Part shown: positions 26,846 to 35,299 of the stretch, in pieces
Layout: each line of letters starts with the position of its first letter
Position numbering within the stretch: position 1 is the first letter of the stretch
Assembly (NCBI GenBank): GCA_022508305.1
Contig: JAFLVM010000001.1
Coordinates: 896,341-960,340 of the forward strand
DNA length: 64,000 bases
Source of the DNA: Clostridiales bacterium
GTDB lineage: Bacteria > Bacillota > Clostridia > Christensenellales > CAG-314
Direction: 5' to 3'
The notes under the pieces: model-generated
The model's input: only the letters and a program-made list of their open reading frames with translations
What the model was told of the DNA's origin: nothing
The model's database searches: none
Program-made: the position numbers and the translations under genes

Positions 26846-29800
26846 ATGAAACGCAACAAGATAATCATGACGGTAGCTTCGCTCTTGTTGGTGGCAAGTA
26901 TGCTTTTGCCCTTTGCCGCTTGCGTAACTACCGAAGTTTCGGCAATAGAGTTGGACAGAGGCTCTCTCTCGCTTGACATTGGCGAGGAAGTAACTCTCTA
27001 CGCATCCATCTTCCCCGCCGACGCAGTAGGCGTAGCGGTCAGATGGAAGTCGTCCGACGCAAACATTGCAACCGTTGACAGCAACGGTAAGGTCAAGGGC
27101 GTAGCTGTTGGTACGGCAACCGTCAAGGCGTCCGCAGGCAGCAAGGAAACTACCTGTTCGGTAACGGTGTACGATTCCAGCCAAGCAGAGGTGGCTGTTA
27201 CAAACATTAGATTTGACAAGGCAGACCTTCCCCTCACTGCGGACAACAGAATCGGAACCATTACAGCCACGGTTGAACCGTCCAACGCAACCGACCCCTC
27301 TCTCAGCTGGACGACGTCTGCTCCCCAAGTTGCCACAGTGCAAAACGGCGTTGTGACGGCAGTCGGCGCAGGTGTTGCATTTATCGTAGCCACGTCTAAC
27401 AGCAACAGCAGCGTAACGCAAAGCTGCCGTGTAACGGTTACGGGCGATTTCAGCGGCGATGACAACCCACCTGACACAACGGTGCACGTAGAAAGCGTAA
27501 CAGTCGCTCCTACTCAGCTCACTCTTGTCGAAGGCAGAACAAGTCAGCTTACCGCAACGGTATTGCCCGAAGACGCCACGGACAAGAGTGTCACCTGGTC
27601 GTCAAGCGACAACTCTGTTGCCACAGTTGACAGCAACGGTATTGTAACCGCCCACGTGAAAGGCACTGCTACAATCACCGTCGTCACAACGGACGGTCAA
27701 CTTGACGCAACCTGCGCAGTTACGGTAGAAGAACCTGCCGCTGACGAAGTTCCGGTTACAGGCGTAACTCTCAACAAAAATACTTTGGCTCTCATCTTCA
27801 CCAGGTCGGAAACGTTGACGGCAACGGTATTGCCCGCTAACGCAACGGACAAAAACGTAATTTGGTCGTCCGATAACCCCTCCGTTGCATCTGTAGACGG
27901 TACGGGTAAGGTTACGGCAGTAGCTGTCGGTTCGGCAAAAATCACAGTTACCACTTCCGACGGCGGCAAAACAGCCGAGTGTGACGTTACGGTAAGCTAT
28001 GCTGCGACAAGTCAAGTCAGCATTAGCCCGTCTACTCTTTCTCTTGGCAACATTGGCGCAACGTCCACTCTTTCTGCAACGGTAAGACCGTCAACGGCAA
28101 ATCCGTCAGTTAATTGGACGACGAGCGATGACAGCGTAGTAACGGTAGAAAACGGCGTAGTGACAGCAATCGGATACGGTACTGCAACAGTCACTGCAAC
28201 CTCGGCAGACGGCAAATCAGCAACCTGCTCCGTCACCGTAAAACTCTCTTCTGACGACCTCTACGTCAAGAAGGTATCAAGCTTGTCCACGCGTACGATA
28301 GACTTCATCATGGGTATGGACGCGTCGGCAGTTCCCTCTCTCGAAGATGCAGGCGTTACCTACAAAAACTTTGCAGGTAAAACACAGGACGTATTCGAGA
28401 TTCTAAGAGACAACGGTATCACCGACATTCGTATCCGTATCTGGAACAACCCCTACACCGACAGCAGCAGCAAGTACGGCGCAGGCAAGTCCTACGGCGG
28501 CGGCAATTGCGACATAGCAAATGCTGTTAAAATTGCTAAGCGTTGCGCAGATGCAGGTCTTGGCGTTATTATCGACTTCCACTATTCCGACTTCTGGGCA
28601 GACCCCGGCAAGTACACAATCCCCAAGGCTTGGGCGAGCTACACAACAAGTCAGGTAACAAGCGCAATCGAATCCTTTACCACCGACTGTCTGACGCAAA
28701 TCAAGAATACAGGCGTCAAGATTACAATGGTACAAATCGGTAACGAAACTACAACCGGTTTGGCAGGCTCCACCGACTGGAACGTCATCAGTCAGTACAT
28801 GAACGCAGGCTCCAAGGCGGTACGCGCGGTTACCGGAACGGTAGCAAACGGCGGCGCAAAGGTAGCGGTGCACTTCACCGATCCTCAAAACAAGAACTAC
28901 TCATCCAAAGCCTACAACATTCGCACCGTAGACTACGACGTGTTCGGTACTTCCTACTACCCCTTCTGGCACGGCACGCTCAGCAACCTTGCTGAACAGC
29001 TTTCGTCAGTTAGAGAATCCTACAACAAGGAAGTAATGGTACTGGAAACCTCCTACGGATTTACCAATGCAGACTTCGACGGCTGCGGTAACACTGCTAT
29101 TACGGCTGTGGATTACCCCTTGTCGGTACAAGGTCAAGCCAACTCCGTCCGCGCGGTCATCGACACCGTTGCAGGACTTGGCGAGTGGGGCTTGGGCGTA
29201 TGCTACTGGGAAGGCACTTGGATTGCCGCAAGCACAAGCAGCAGCGGTTCGGAAAATGCAGCACTGTGCCTGAAATACGGCTGCGGTTGGGCAAACTACT
29301 ACGCTAACGAATACGACAAATCCGCTCCCAGTCAAGGCGGTTGGGGCGGCTGCGTAATTGACAACCAAGCGTTCTTCCGTTCCGACGGTACTCCGCTTGA
29401 ATCGTTGAAGGTATTTGCGCTTGCCCGTATCGGCAACGAAACGATGGAAGTTGTTGCCGACTCCTACGACAAGCAGGAAGGCTACTACACAGTCAACACC
29501 GGCACGATTGTATTGCCCACAACAGCTTGGGCGTATCTGTCCGACGGTTCTCACGTTGCAATATCCGTAAGATGGGTTGTGACCGCAGAGCAATTGGAAG
29601 CCTATTTGCAAACGCCGGGCAAATATGAAATCGAAGGCTACAGCTTAGATTACGGCGGAACGTGCTACTACACTTTGTGGATTTTGAACCCCAACCTGCT
29701 AACAGGCGGCAGCTTCGAGGCGGATGAAGACATCACGGGCTACGGCGCAACAGACAACTTTATTCAAACTAGCGGTCTGGGTGATTGGAAACTCGACTAC

Positions 29801-30244
29801 ACCAAGGCGACGTCGGCATTGCAGCTGTACGTCAGCACCGACAGCGGTAACGCTCGTATGGGTAGCCAATCCTTCCACTTCTGGGACAGCGGCAAAGTCA
29901 ACTTTACGCTTTCGCAAACGGTGGATTTGAGTAAACTCACCACGTACGGCGCAGGCAAATACTCTTGCCGTTTCGACATCATGGGTGGCGACGGTAGCAA
30001 CATGGACATTCACGCTTACATCAAGGTAACCTACAACGACGGAACAAGCGATTTTACAGTTAGCGGTAACGTAGTACAACTTACGGGCTGGTTAGATTGG
30101 CAAACGACGTCCGCATCCGTCAGCATCGACGATTTGAGCAAAGTCAAGTCTATCGAAGTAGGTATTTCCGTCTACGCGGAAGTGTCAGGTAACGGTCCTT
30201 GGGGTAACATTGACAACTGTCAATTCTACTTCGACAACAATTAG
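26846..30244 (+). CDS. Surface GH53 endo-galactanase lipoprotein with Big_2 domains and a CBM61-like end
   Basis: An 1132-residue lipoprotein; the signal ends FAAC with Cys26. Order: five Big_2 immunoglobulin-like domains (about 31-470), GH53 catalytic domain (about 483-860; acid/base Glu634 in QIGNETT, nucleophile Glu734 in MVLETSYGF), a Big_4-like segment (about 870-945), and a C-terminal domain from about 948 (GGSFEADE, SFHFWDSG) that resembles galactan-binding CBM61. It would cut beta-1,4-galactan at the cell surface and supply the importer encoded just upstream. The ATG at 26846 has TTGGAGG before it; the upstream TTG adds only four residues. Confidence 0.93.
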   Translation: MKRNKIIMTVASLLLVASMLLPFAACVTTEVSAIELDRGSLSLDIGEEVTLYASIFPADAVGVAVRWKSSDANIATVDSNGKVKGVAVGTATVKASAGSKETTCSVTVYDSSQAEVAVTNIRFDKADLPLTADNRIGTITATVEPSNATDPSLSWTTSAPQVATVQNGVVTAVGAGVAFIVATSNSNSSVTQSCRVTVTGDFSGDDNPPDTTVHVESVTVAPTQLTLVEGRTSQLTATVLPEDATDKSVTWSSSDNSVATVDSNGIVTAHVKGTATITVVTTDGQLDATCAVTVEEPAADEVPVTGVTLNKNTLALIFTRSETLTATVLPANATDKNVIWSSDNPSVASVDGTGKVTAVAVGSAKITVTTSDGGKTAECDVTVSYAATSQVSISPSTLSLGNIGATSTLSATVRPSTANPSVNWTTSDDSVVTVENGVVTAIGYGTATVTATSADGKSATCSVTVKLSSDDLYVKKVSSLSTRTIDFIMGMDASAVPSLEDAGVTYKNFAGKTQDVFEILRDNGITDIRIRIWNNPYTDSSSKYGAGKSYGGGNCDIANAVKIAKRCADAGLGVIIDFHYSDFWADPGKYTIPKAWASYTTSQVTSAIESFTTDCLTQIKNTGVKITMVQIGNETTTGLAGSTDWNVISQYMNAGSKAVRAVTGTVANGGAKVAVHFTDPQNKNYSSKAYNIRTVDYDVFGTSYYPFWHGTLSNLAEQLSSVRESYNKEVMVLETSYGFTNADFDGCGNTAITAVDYPLSVQGQANSVRAVIDTVAGLGEWGLGVCYWEGTWIAASTSSSGSENAALCLKYGCGWANYYANEYDKSAPSQGGWGGCVIDNQAFFRSDGTPLESLKVFALARIGNETMEVVADSYDKQEGYYTVNTGTIVLPTTAWAYLSDGSHVAISVRWVVTAEQLEAYLQTPGKYEIEGYSLDYGGTCYYTLWILNPNLLTGGSFEADEDITGYGATDNFIQTSGLGDWKLDYTKATSALQLYVSTDSGNARMGSQSFHFWDSGKVNFTLSQTVDLSKLTTYGAGKYSCRFDIMGGDGSNMDIHAYIKVTYNDGTSDFTVSGNVVQLTGWLDWQTTSASVSIDDLSKVKSIEVGISVYAEVSGNGPWGNIDNCQFYFDNN

Positions 30245-30269
30245 TCCAATTGGGCGAAATTGGGTAAAT

Positions 30270-30298
30270 TTGACAATAGACCCCTGTTGTAATACAAT
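30270..30298 (+). promoter_or_regulatory. Promoter of the 1242-aa lipoprotein gene
   Basis: TTGACA (30270-30275), 17 bases, TACAAT (30293-30298), giving an independent transcript after the galactanase gene. Confidence 0.8.
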
Positions 30299-30310
30299 GT
30301 AATAGAAATA

Positions 30311-30340
30311 ACCTTCGCCTCGGCAAAACGGGGCGAAGGT
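30311..30340 (+). promoter_or_regulatory. Strong leader hairpin
   Basis: ACCTTCGCCTCG (30311-30322) pairs with CGGGGCGAAGGT (30329-30340), 12 bp with one G-T pair and a 6-base loop. There is no T tract. It begins a few bases after the predicted transcription start, a position typical of 5' stabilising hairpins. Confidence 0.6.
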
Positions 30341-30382
30341 ACAATAGAAAAACAAAGATTAAAAATTTTTAAGGAGGAAACT

Positions 30383-33300
30383 ATGAAAAAACGCACTTTT
30401 AAGCTCGTTGCAATAGCTGTGTTGGTAGTGCTGTGTATGTTGGCAACTACCGTTATCGCAGCCTGCAACAAACAAAGTACGTACTACCTGTCTACGCAGT
30501 CCGACGGTTGGACTACCTACGACAAGGGTGACGCAGTTCCCGATAGCGTGAAGTTCACGGTTGACGGCGACGGCACCTACAACCTCACGGTAGATTTGGA
30601 AGAGGGTGACCAATTTGCCATCTACCAAGCAGGTTCAACCGACAACCTTGTCAAGAGCATCTTCGGTAGCGGCAACCTCAGCCTCGTAAGCGGCAAAGTC
30701 GTTGTTGGCGCAACCGGCAAGTATGAGCTTAACATTGATTTAGGCAATGGCGAGCTGAGTTACAGGTTTACCCCCGCTCAAAGCGGTCCTGTTGCCGTAA
30801 CAGGCGTAAGCTTGAGTCCCAAGACTCTCGTTTTGACAGCTGGCGGCGCAACCGGCACCTTGACGGCAACGGTAGCTCCCGCAAATGCAACTAACAAAAA
30901 CGTTACTTGGAGTTCTAATCACGAAGAAATCGCAACGGTAGCTAACGGCGTAGTAACACCCGTAGCTGAAGGTACTGCAACAATCACCGTTACGACGGTT
31001 GACGGCAATCACACCGACACTTGCGAAGTAACGGTCAATCCCGCTCAAAGCGGTCCCGTTGCCGTAACAGGTGTAACCATTGAAGAAAGCAACGTTCGCA
31101 TGACAGTTGGCGACGCTGACGTAACCTTGACGGCAGTTGTAGCTCCCGCAAACGCAACCAACAAAAACGTTTCTTGGAGTTCCAGTGTTCCCGGCGTTGC
31201 AACAGTAGACAACAACGGTAAGGTTCACGCAGTTGCTGAAGGCGACACAGTCATCACAGTTAAAACCGAGGACGGCAACTTTGAGGCAACCTGCAACGTA
31301 CACGTTAGCGCAGCATCAGACCCCACTGTTGACGTGGAAGACATTTGGTTTGACGACTCAAGTCTCACAATCATGGTAGGCGAAGAGCAAACAGTCGATG
31401 TTACGGTATACCCCGACGAGGCAACCGATAAGACTTTCACTTGGGAAGTTGTCGAAGGCGACAAAGACGTAGTAACTATTGAAATCGTCGATGGCGGACT
31501 TAAGGTTACAGGCGTCAAGGCAGGAACGGTCACAATCAAGGTTGTGTCTCACAGCAATCCCGAAGTGGAAAGCGACAATTTCACTATCACGGTAAATCCT
31601 CTTGCAGCCGAAAGCTTCACCGTAAATCCGGAAAGCTTGGAATTGGAAAACGGCGGCGAAGCTGATTTGGCAGTAACCATTTTACCTGCAGGCGCAACAG
31701 CAACGGTTTTGTTCACGTCCAACGACACAAGCGTTGTAACGGTTGACAGCAGCACAGGTCACGTAACGGCAGTTGCCGGCGGCAAGACCACAATCACCGT
31801 AAAGGTTGGCAATTTGCCTTCAGTAGAAATTCCCGTAACGGTTGCTAAACACGTTGAATCCATCAGCTTGTCCGTTAACAGCGCTACTATCTACGGATTG
31901 GGTTCCACCCGCGACATCACGGTAGTTTTCAATCCCACCGACACAACGGACACCGAATTTACGATTTCTGCTACCAACAGCGGTATTGTAAGCTGGCAAA
32001 TCAGTGGCAGCACAATCACAGTCACTGCGGTAGCGGCAGGCTCTACAAAACTCACGGTTACTTCAACCTACGGCGACGGCGCAATCTATGCAGAGTGCAG
32101 TATCACTGTAAGCGAACAAGAACCCGTACCTTCTCTCGACTACGAAGAACTCACGTTGTTAGAGCTTGGCACTGTAAGAACAGTAAGTATTATTTACAGC
32201 GGAAGTGAAACTCTTAGCTTTAGTGTTTCTTCCAACGCATCAGCTACAGTAGCAGTCGAAAAATCATCAACAGGCAATACCTTCACGGTAACAAGCGCAG
32301 GCTTTGGTACAGCAACTATCACGGTATCCGTATCTTACGGCAGCAAATCCGTCAGTCTGTCTCTCACCGTTGGCGTAGAATCCGAGTACTTCTGGCTCTC
32401 TGGCAGCATGAACAACTGGCCTGCCACAGCGGACAAAGATACCGTAGAGGCAGCAAATCTGCTTCTGACGGATAACGGCGACGGCACTTGGTCTCTCACT
32501 CGCGACTTTAATGCAGGCGACAAGTTCTACATTCAACCCAAGGGTGGCTGGGATGGCGGCGCACTCACAAGTGATTACTACACGGCTACGTCAAGCAGCG
32601 CTTCCACCTACAGTATTACTTACGACGCTCCTAACAACATCAAGCTCGGTGTCACAGGTAACTACACAGTCACGCTTAAACTCACAGGCAACAAAGCAAG
32701 TTGGACTATCGTAGGCAATTGGATTGCTCCCACAAGCGCGCAAGTAACATCTGACAACGTAAGCTTGACTGCAGGTGACGAGGTGGACACAGCTAACTTC
32801 ACTCTGACAATTAGCCCCAGCGGCGCAAAAGCGGATGCTGACAACATTGTTTGGTCGGTAAGCAGTCACGACGGCATTGACCTCGTTCTTACCGAAAGCA
32901 ACGAGAACAGAAGCTATGCGATGAAGTTGGTAAGCTTCAGCGGTGACCAGTCAGTTACAGTAACAGTAACTGTAACGATCAAAGTCGGCAGCTTCACTGT
33001 AACTGCAACTTATGACATCACGTTGATGCCCGAGGGAGCAGACGCAAATCACGTTACTGAAGTTACTTGGGAGCAGACTGGCGACTACACGTTCAATCTC
33101 GTTGACGGAACCGGTACCGTTTCTGCAAAAGCTGACGGTGACATCCCCGGCGTAACCTACGCGCTTGTAGATGCTGACGGTAAAGATTTGGGAACAATCC
33201 TTATCAATCACGATTCCGGTACGGTTGCTTTCTCAATTGACTCCGCAACAGGCGTTATCACTGCTAAGATGTTCGGAACAATCTACGTCAAGGCAATTTC

Positions 33301-34111
33301 TATCGACGTAAACGATGACGGTTACAACGTTGAGAGTAGCCTCAAAGCAGTAACCTTCTACGCTACAAAATTCTATCTTGACATTGACTGGTCGTATGAC
33401 GACTGTTCAGGTCCTGCATCCACTTCAAGTTCGGTAAATGTTCAACTTTACACTTGGTCTGAAGTACAACTTACTGCTGGTAAAGCAATCGTAGTTCTTT
33501 ACGAAGGCCTTGGTAGCGACTGGACAAGTGTAATCCGCAGCGGCGGTTATCTTGACAGTAATTCCGATAATGCAAGTGGCGTAAGAGGTGGAACGAACGG
33601 AAACTTCACTGTTTCTAAGACTGGTCTTTACAACGTTTCTCTCGATATATCCGGAACTCAACCTTCTGTTAAGTTCGAATGGGTAGGTGAAATCACTTCA
33701 TCAGACACGTTTGAAATGACTGTTGCTATCGTTGGTGATGGTACTTCTAACTGGAGTACTTCCGAAAACTATTATGGTTCAGCAACTGCAACCCTTGACC
33801 CCTCCGCTGGTAACTTGTCTATCACAATCAGTAATGCCAACTTCTCTGGCTATACAGCTTGGGGTAAAATCGGATTTATTACGCAAAAAGATGGCGGGAA
33901 CTGGTCTTGGTACTCTGATGGTGTTTCACAAAGTGTTGTATCAATCTCAGGTAACAAATTCTCGACGAGTTGGTCTAACTCAAGCAACAAGTGGATTGGA
34001 GATTCCGGTACGTGTCAATTAGGTTACAACAGTAGCAGCACTCCAACCTCATGCACGTTCGTGTTCACGTTTGACACAACAGGTGGATTAACTGCAATTA
34101 CAATTAACTAA
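30383..34111 (+). CDS. Large surface lipoprotein with Big_2 repeats and carbohydrate-binding-like modules
   Basis: A 1242-residue lipoprotein (lipobox IAAC, Cys28) with no recognisable catalytic domain. An N-terminal module (about 30-130, YYLSTQSDGWTTYD) is followed by about six Big_2 domains (136-660). Then comes a SusE/SusF-like binding module (FWLSGSMNNWPAT, about 665-775) and three further beta-rich modules ending SCTFVFTFDTTGGLTAITIN. It probably holds polysaccharide at the cell surface. From about 33,400 the codons become visibly more T-ending than in the rest. GGAGG sets the ATG. A strong terminator follows. Confidence 0.85.
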   Translation: MKKRTFKLVAIAVLVVLCMLATTVIAACNKQSTYYLSTQSDGWTTYDKGDAVPDSVKFTVDGDGTYNLTVDLEEGDQFAIYQAGSTDNLVKSIFGSGNLSLVSGKVVVGATGKYELNIDLGNGELSYRFTPAQSGPVAVTGVSLSPKTLVLTAGGATGTLTATVAPANATNKNVTWSSNHEEIATVANGVVTPVAEGTATITVTTVDGNHTDTCEVTVNPAQSGPVAVTGVTIEESNVRMTVGDADVTLTAVVAPANATNKNVSWSSSVPGVATVDNNGKVHAVAEGDTVITVKTEDGNFEATCNVHVSAASDPTVDVEDIWFDDSSLTIMVGEEQTVDVTVYPDEATDKTFTWEVVEGDKDVVTIEIVDGGLKVTGVKAGTVTIKVVSHSNPEVESDNFTITVNPLAAESFTVNPESLELENGGEADLAVTILPAGATATVLFTSNDTSVVTVDSSTGHVTAVAGGKTTITVKVGNLPSVEIPVTVAKHVESISLSVNSATIYGLGSTRDITVVFNPTDTTDTEFTISATNSGIVSWQISGSTITVTAVAAGSTKLTVTSTYGDGAIYAECSITVSEQEPVPSLDYEELTLLELGTVRTVSIIYSGSETLSFSVSSNASATVAVEKSSTGNTFTVTSAGFGTATITVSVSYGSKSVSLSLTVGVESEYFWLSGSMNNWPATADKDTVEAANLLLTDNGDGTWSLTRDFNAGDKFYIQPKGGWDGGALTSDYYTATSSSASTYSITYDAPNNIKLGVTGNYTVTLKLTGNKASWTIVGNWIAPTSAQVTSDNVSLTAGDEVDTANFTLTISPSGAKADADNIVWSVSSHDGIDLVLTESNENRSYAMKLVSFSGDQSVTVTVTVTIKVGSFTVTATYDITLMPEGADANHVTEVTWEQTGDYTFNLVDGTGTVSAKADGDIPGVTYALVDADGKDLGTILINHDSGTVAFSIDSATGVITAKMFGTIYVKAISIDVNDDGYNVESSLKAVTFYATKFYLDIDWSYDDCSGPASTSSSVNVQLYTWSEVQLTAGKAIVVLYEGLGSDWTSVIRSGGYLDSNSDNASGVRGGTNGNFTVSKTGLYNVSLDISGTQPSVKFEWVGEITSSDTFEMTVAIVGDGTSNWSTSENYYGSATATLDPSAGNLSITISNANFSGYTAWGKIGFITQKDGGNWSWYSDGVSQSVVSISGNKFSTSWSNSSNKWIGDSGTCQLGYNSSSTPTSCTFVFTFDTTGGLTAITIN
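30774..31076 (+). repeat. Near-identical 36-base segments one Big_2 unit apart
   Basis: The segment beginning CCGCTCAAAGCGGTC at 31041 closely matches that at 30774 (CCGCTCAAAGCGGTC with few third-position changes over about 36 bases). The 267-base spacing equals 89 codons, one Big_2 domain, which points to a recent internal duplication or gene conversion. Confidence 0.7.
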
Positions 34112-34137
34112 CACTAAGTGTTAAACAATACTAACAA

Positions 34138-34172
34138 AAAACAACGAGAGCTTGCTCTCGTTGTTTTGTTTT
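34138..34172 (+). terminator. Strong intrinsic terminator
   Basis: AAAACAACGAGAG (34138-34150) pairs with CTCTCGTTGTTTT (34155-34167) over a CTTG loop, followed by GTTTT. It ends the 1242-aa gene. Confidence 0.92.
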
Positions 34173-34210
34173 AATGGGGTTGTAAAACAAATTGCAAAAA
34201 TCCCATTCAC

Positions 34211-34239
34211 TTGACTTTTGCATTGGAATTTGTTATGCT
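34211..34239 (+). promoter_or_regulatory. Promoter of the release-factor-like gene
   Basis: TTGACT (34211-34216), 17 bases, TATGCT (34234-34239). AAGGAG (34251-34256) precedes the ATG at 34261. Confidence 0.75.
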
Positions 34240-34260
34240 GAACAATAACTAAGGAGCATT

Positions 34261-35244
34261 ATGCAACAATCGTATTTGCAAATTATCGAGGCGTGTGAAA
34301 AGGTTCTCGTTGACCTTCCCAAAACGCAAGAACTGTTGGAATATCCCGAGGTGCAGGCGGACAAAGCGTACTATTTGTCCATTCTCAACAAATACAACGG
34401 CTTGCAACGTTTAGGCGCCAAACTTGAACAGTTGAAACACGACGTTAAAGCGCAGGAAGATTTGGCAGAGGTAATGTCGCAACTTTCCGACGAGGAAAAA
34501 ACTCTTGCCGTAGAGGAAATTGCCGAACTGCGCATAAACGCCCTGTGGCTTGCGGACAGCATAGCGGAAGAACTCGGTTGCAACGGCGTTTCGGAATCGG
34601 TATTTTGTCGAATACTAAGTAGAGACGGCGCTGCTCTACAATGCGAAGGGTTGTTCGAACTAATCAAGCAGGATTTGCTCACCCACGGCGCAACCGTTCG
34701 TGACGTACGCGTCGAAAGGAAAAGAACCGAAGCCTCGGAAATATCTTTCACCGCAACAGGCCGCAACGCGTTGTCGCGAATCGGCGTACTTAGCGGAGTT
34801 CACAAGGTGCTCAACACTTCCGCGGAAGTAGCGCTTGCGGTAACCCCTGCGGAAAGCCGCGTAACCCTGGACGAAAAGGACGTAAAAATAGACCTGTTCC
34901 ACAGTGGCGGCGCAGGCGGGCAAAACGTCAACAAGGTGGAAACGGCAGTGCGCGTAACCCACCTGCCGACAGGCACGGTGGTAGTGTGTCAGGACGAACG
35001 TTCGCAACTAAGTAACAAGCGTCGGGCAATGGAAACTCTTGAAAAACGCTTAACGGAGCAAAACGCCGAATTGGAAAAGAAACGCATTGATGCCGACGTA
35101 AAAAGGCAGTTTAAACGCGTATCTACGCTCAATTTCACCGCAAACGGCGAGTTTGTGGACAAAACCAACGGCTTGAAGGGTAACCCCACTCAAGAACAAT
35201 TTTCAACGTATATAAATGCTTTATTAACTTCCAAGTCCTTATAA
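34261..35244 (+). CDS. Release-factor-like protein lacking the codon-recognition loop
   Basis: A 327-residue class I release factor homologue. The peptidyl-tRNA hydrolysis loop is intact, with GGQ at 219-221 in SGGAGGQNVNKVETAVRVTH. The segment that reads stop codons is missing: canonical RF1 (for example at 55700) has RVQRVPDTESQGRIHTST between GVH and the next strand, whereas here GVHKVLNTSAEV runs on with about 11 residues fewer and no PxT or SPF. The helical N-terminal domain is kept. It may therefore release peptides without reading a codon, as rescue factors do. It differs in length from ArfB. The intact canonical prfA is elsewhere in the window. Confidence 0.85.
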   Translation: MQQSYLQIIEACEKVLVDLPKTQELLEYPEVQADKAYYLSILNKYNGLQRLGAKLEQLKHDVKAQEDLAEVMSQLSDEEKTLAVEEIAELRINALWLADSIAEELGCNGVSESVFCRILSRDGAALQCEGLFELIKQDLLTHGATVRDVRVERKRTEASEISFTATGRNALSRIGVLSGVHKVLNTSAEVALAVTPAESRVTLDEKDVKIDLFHSGGAGGQNVNKVETAVRVTHLPTGTVVVCQDERSQLSNKRRAMETLEKRLTEQNAELEKKRIDADVKRQFKRVSTLNFTANGEFVDKTNGLKGNPTQEQFSTYINALLTSKSL

Positions 35245-35250
35245 AAAGGC

Positions 35251-35266
35251 GCCCCTGCGCAAGGGG
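35251..35266 (-). terminator. Hairpin with a T tract on the minus strand
   Basis: GCCCC (35251-35255) pairs with GGGGC (35262-35266). Read on the minus strand it is followed by GCCTTTTT. No minus-strand gene is seen to its right that would need it; on the plus strand it has no T tract. Confidence 0.35.
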
Positions 35267-35299
35267 CTGTAAACTATAAACAAGAAGGAAATACCCAGT

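Noticed and set aside
27000..33000. Repeats in the two lipoprotein genes as a possible CRISPR or satellite array
   Set aside because: The repeats are about 250-270 bases, in frame, and correspond to Big_2 protein domains.
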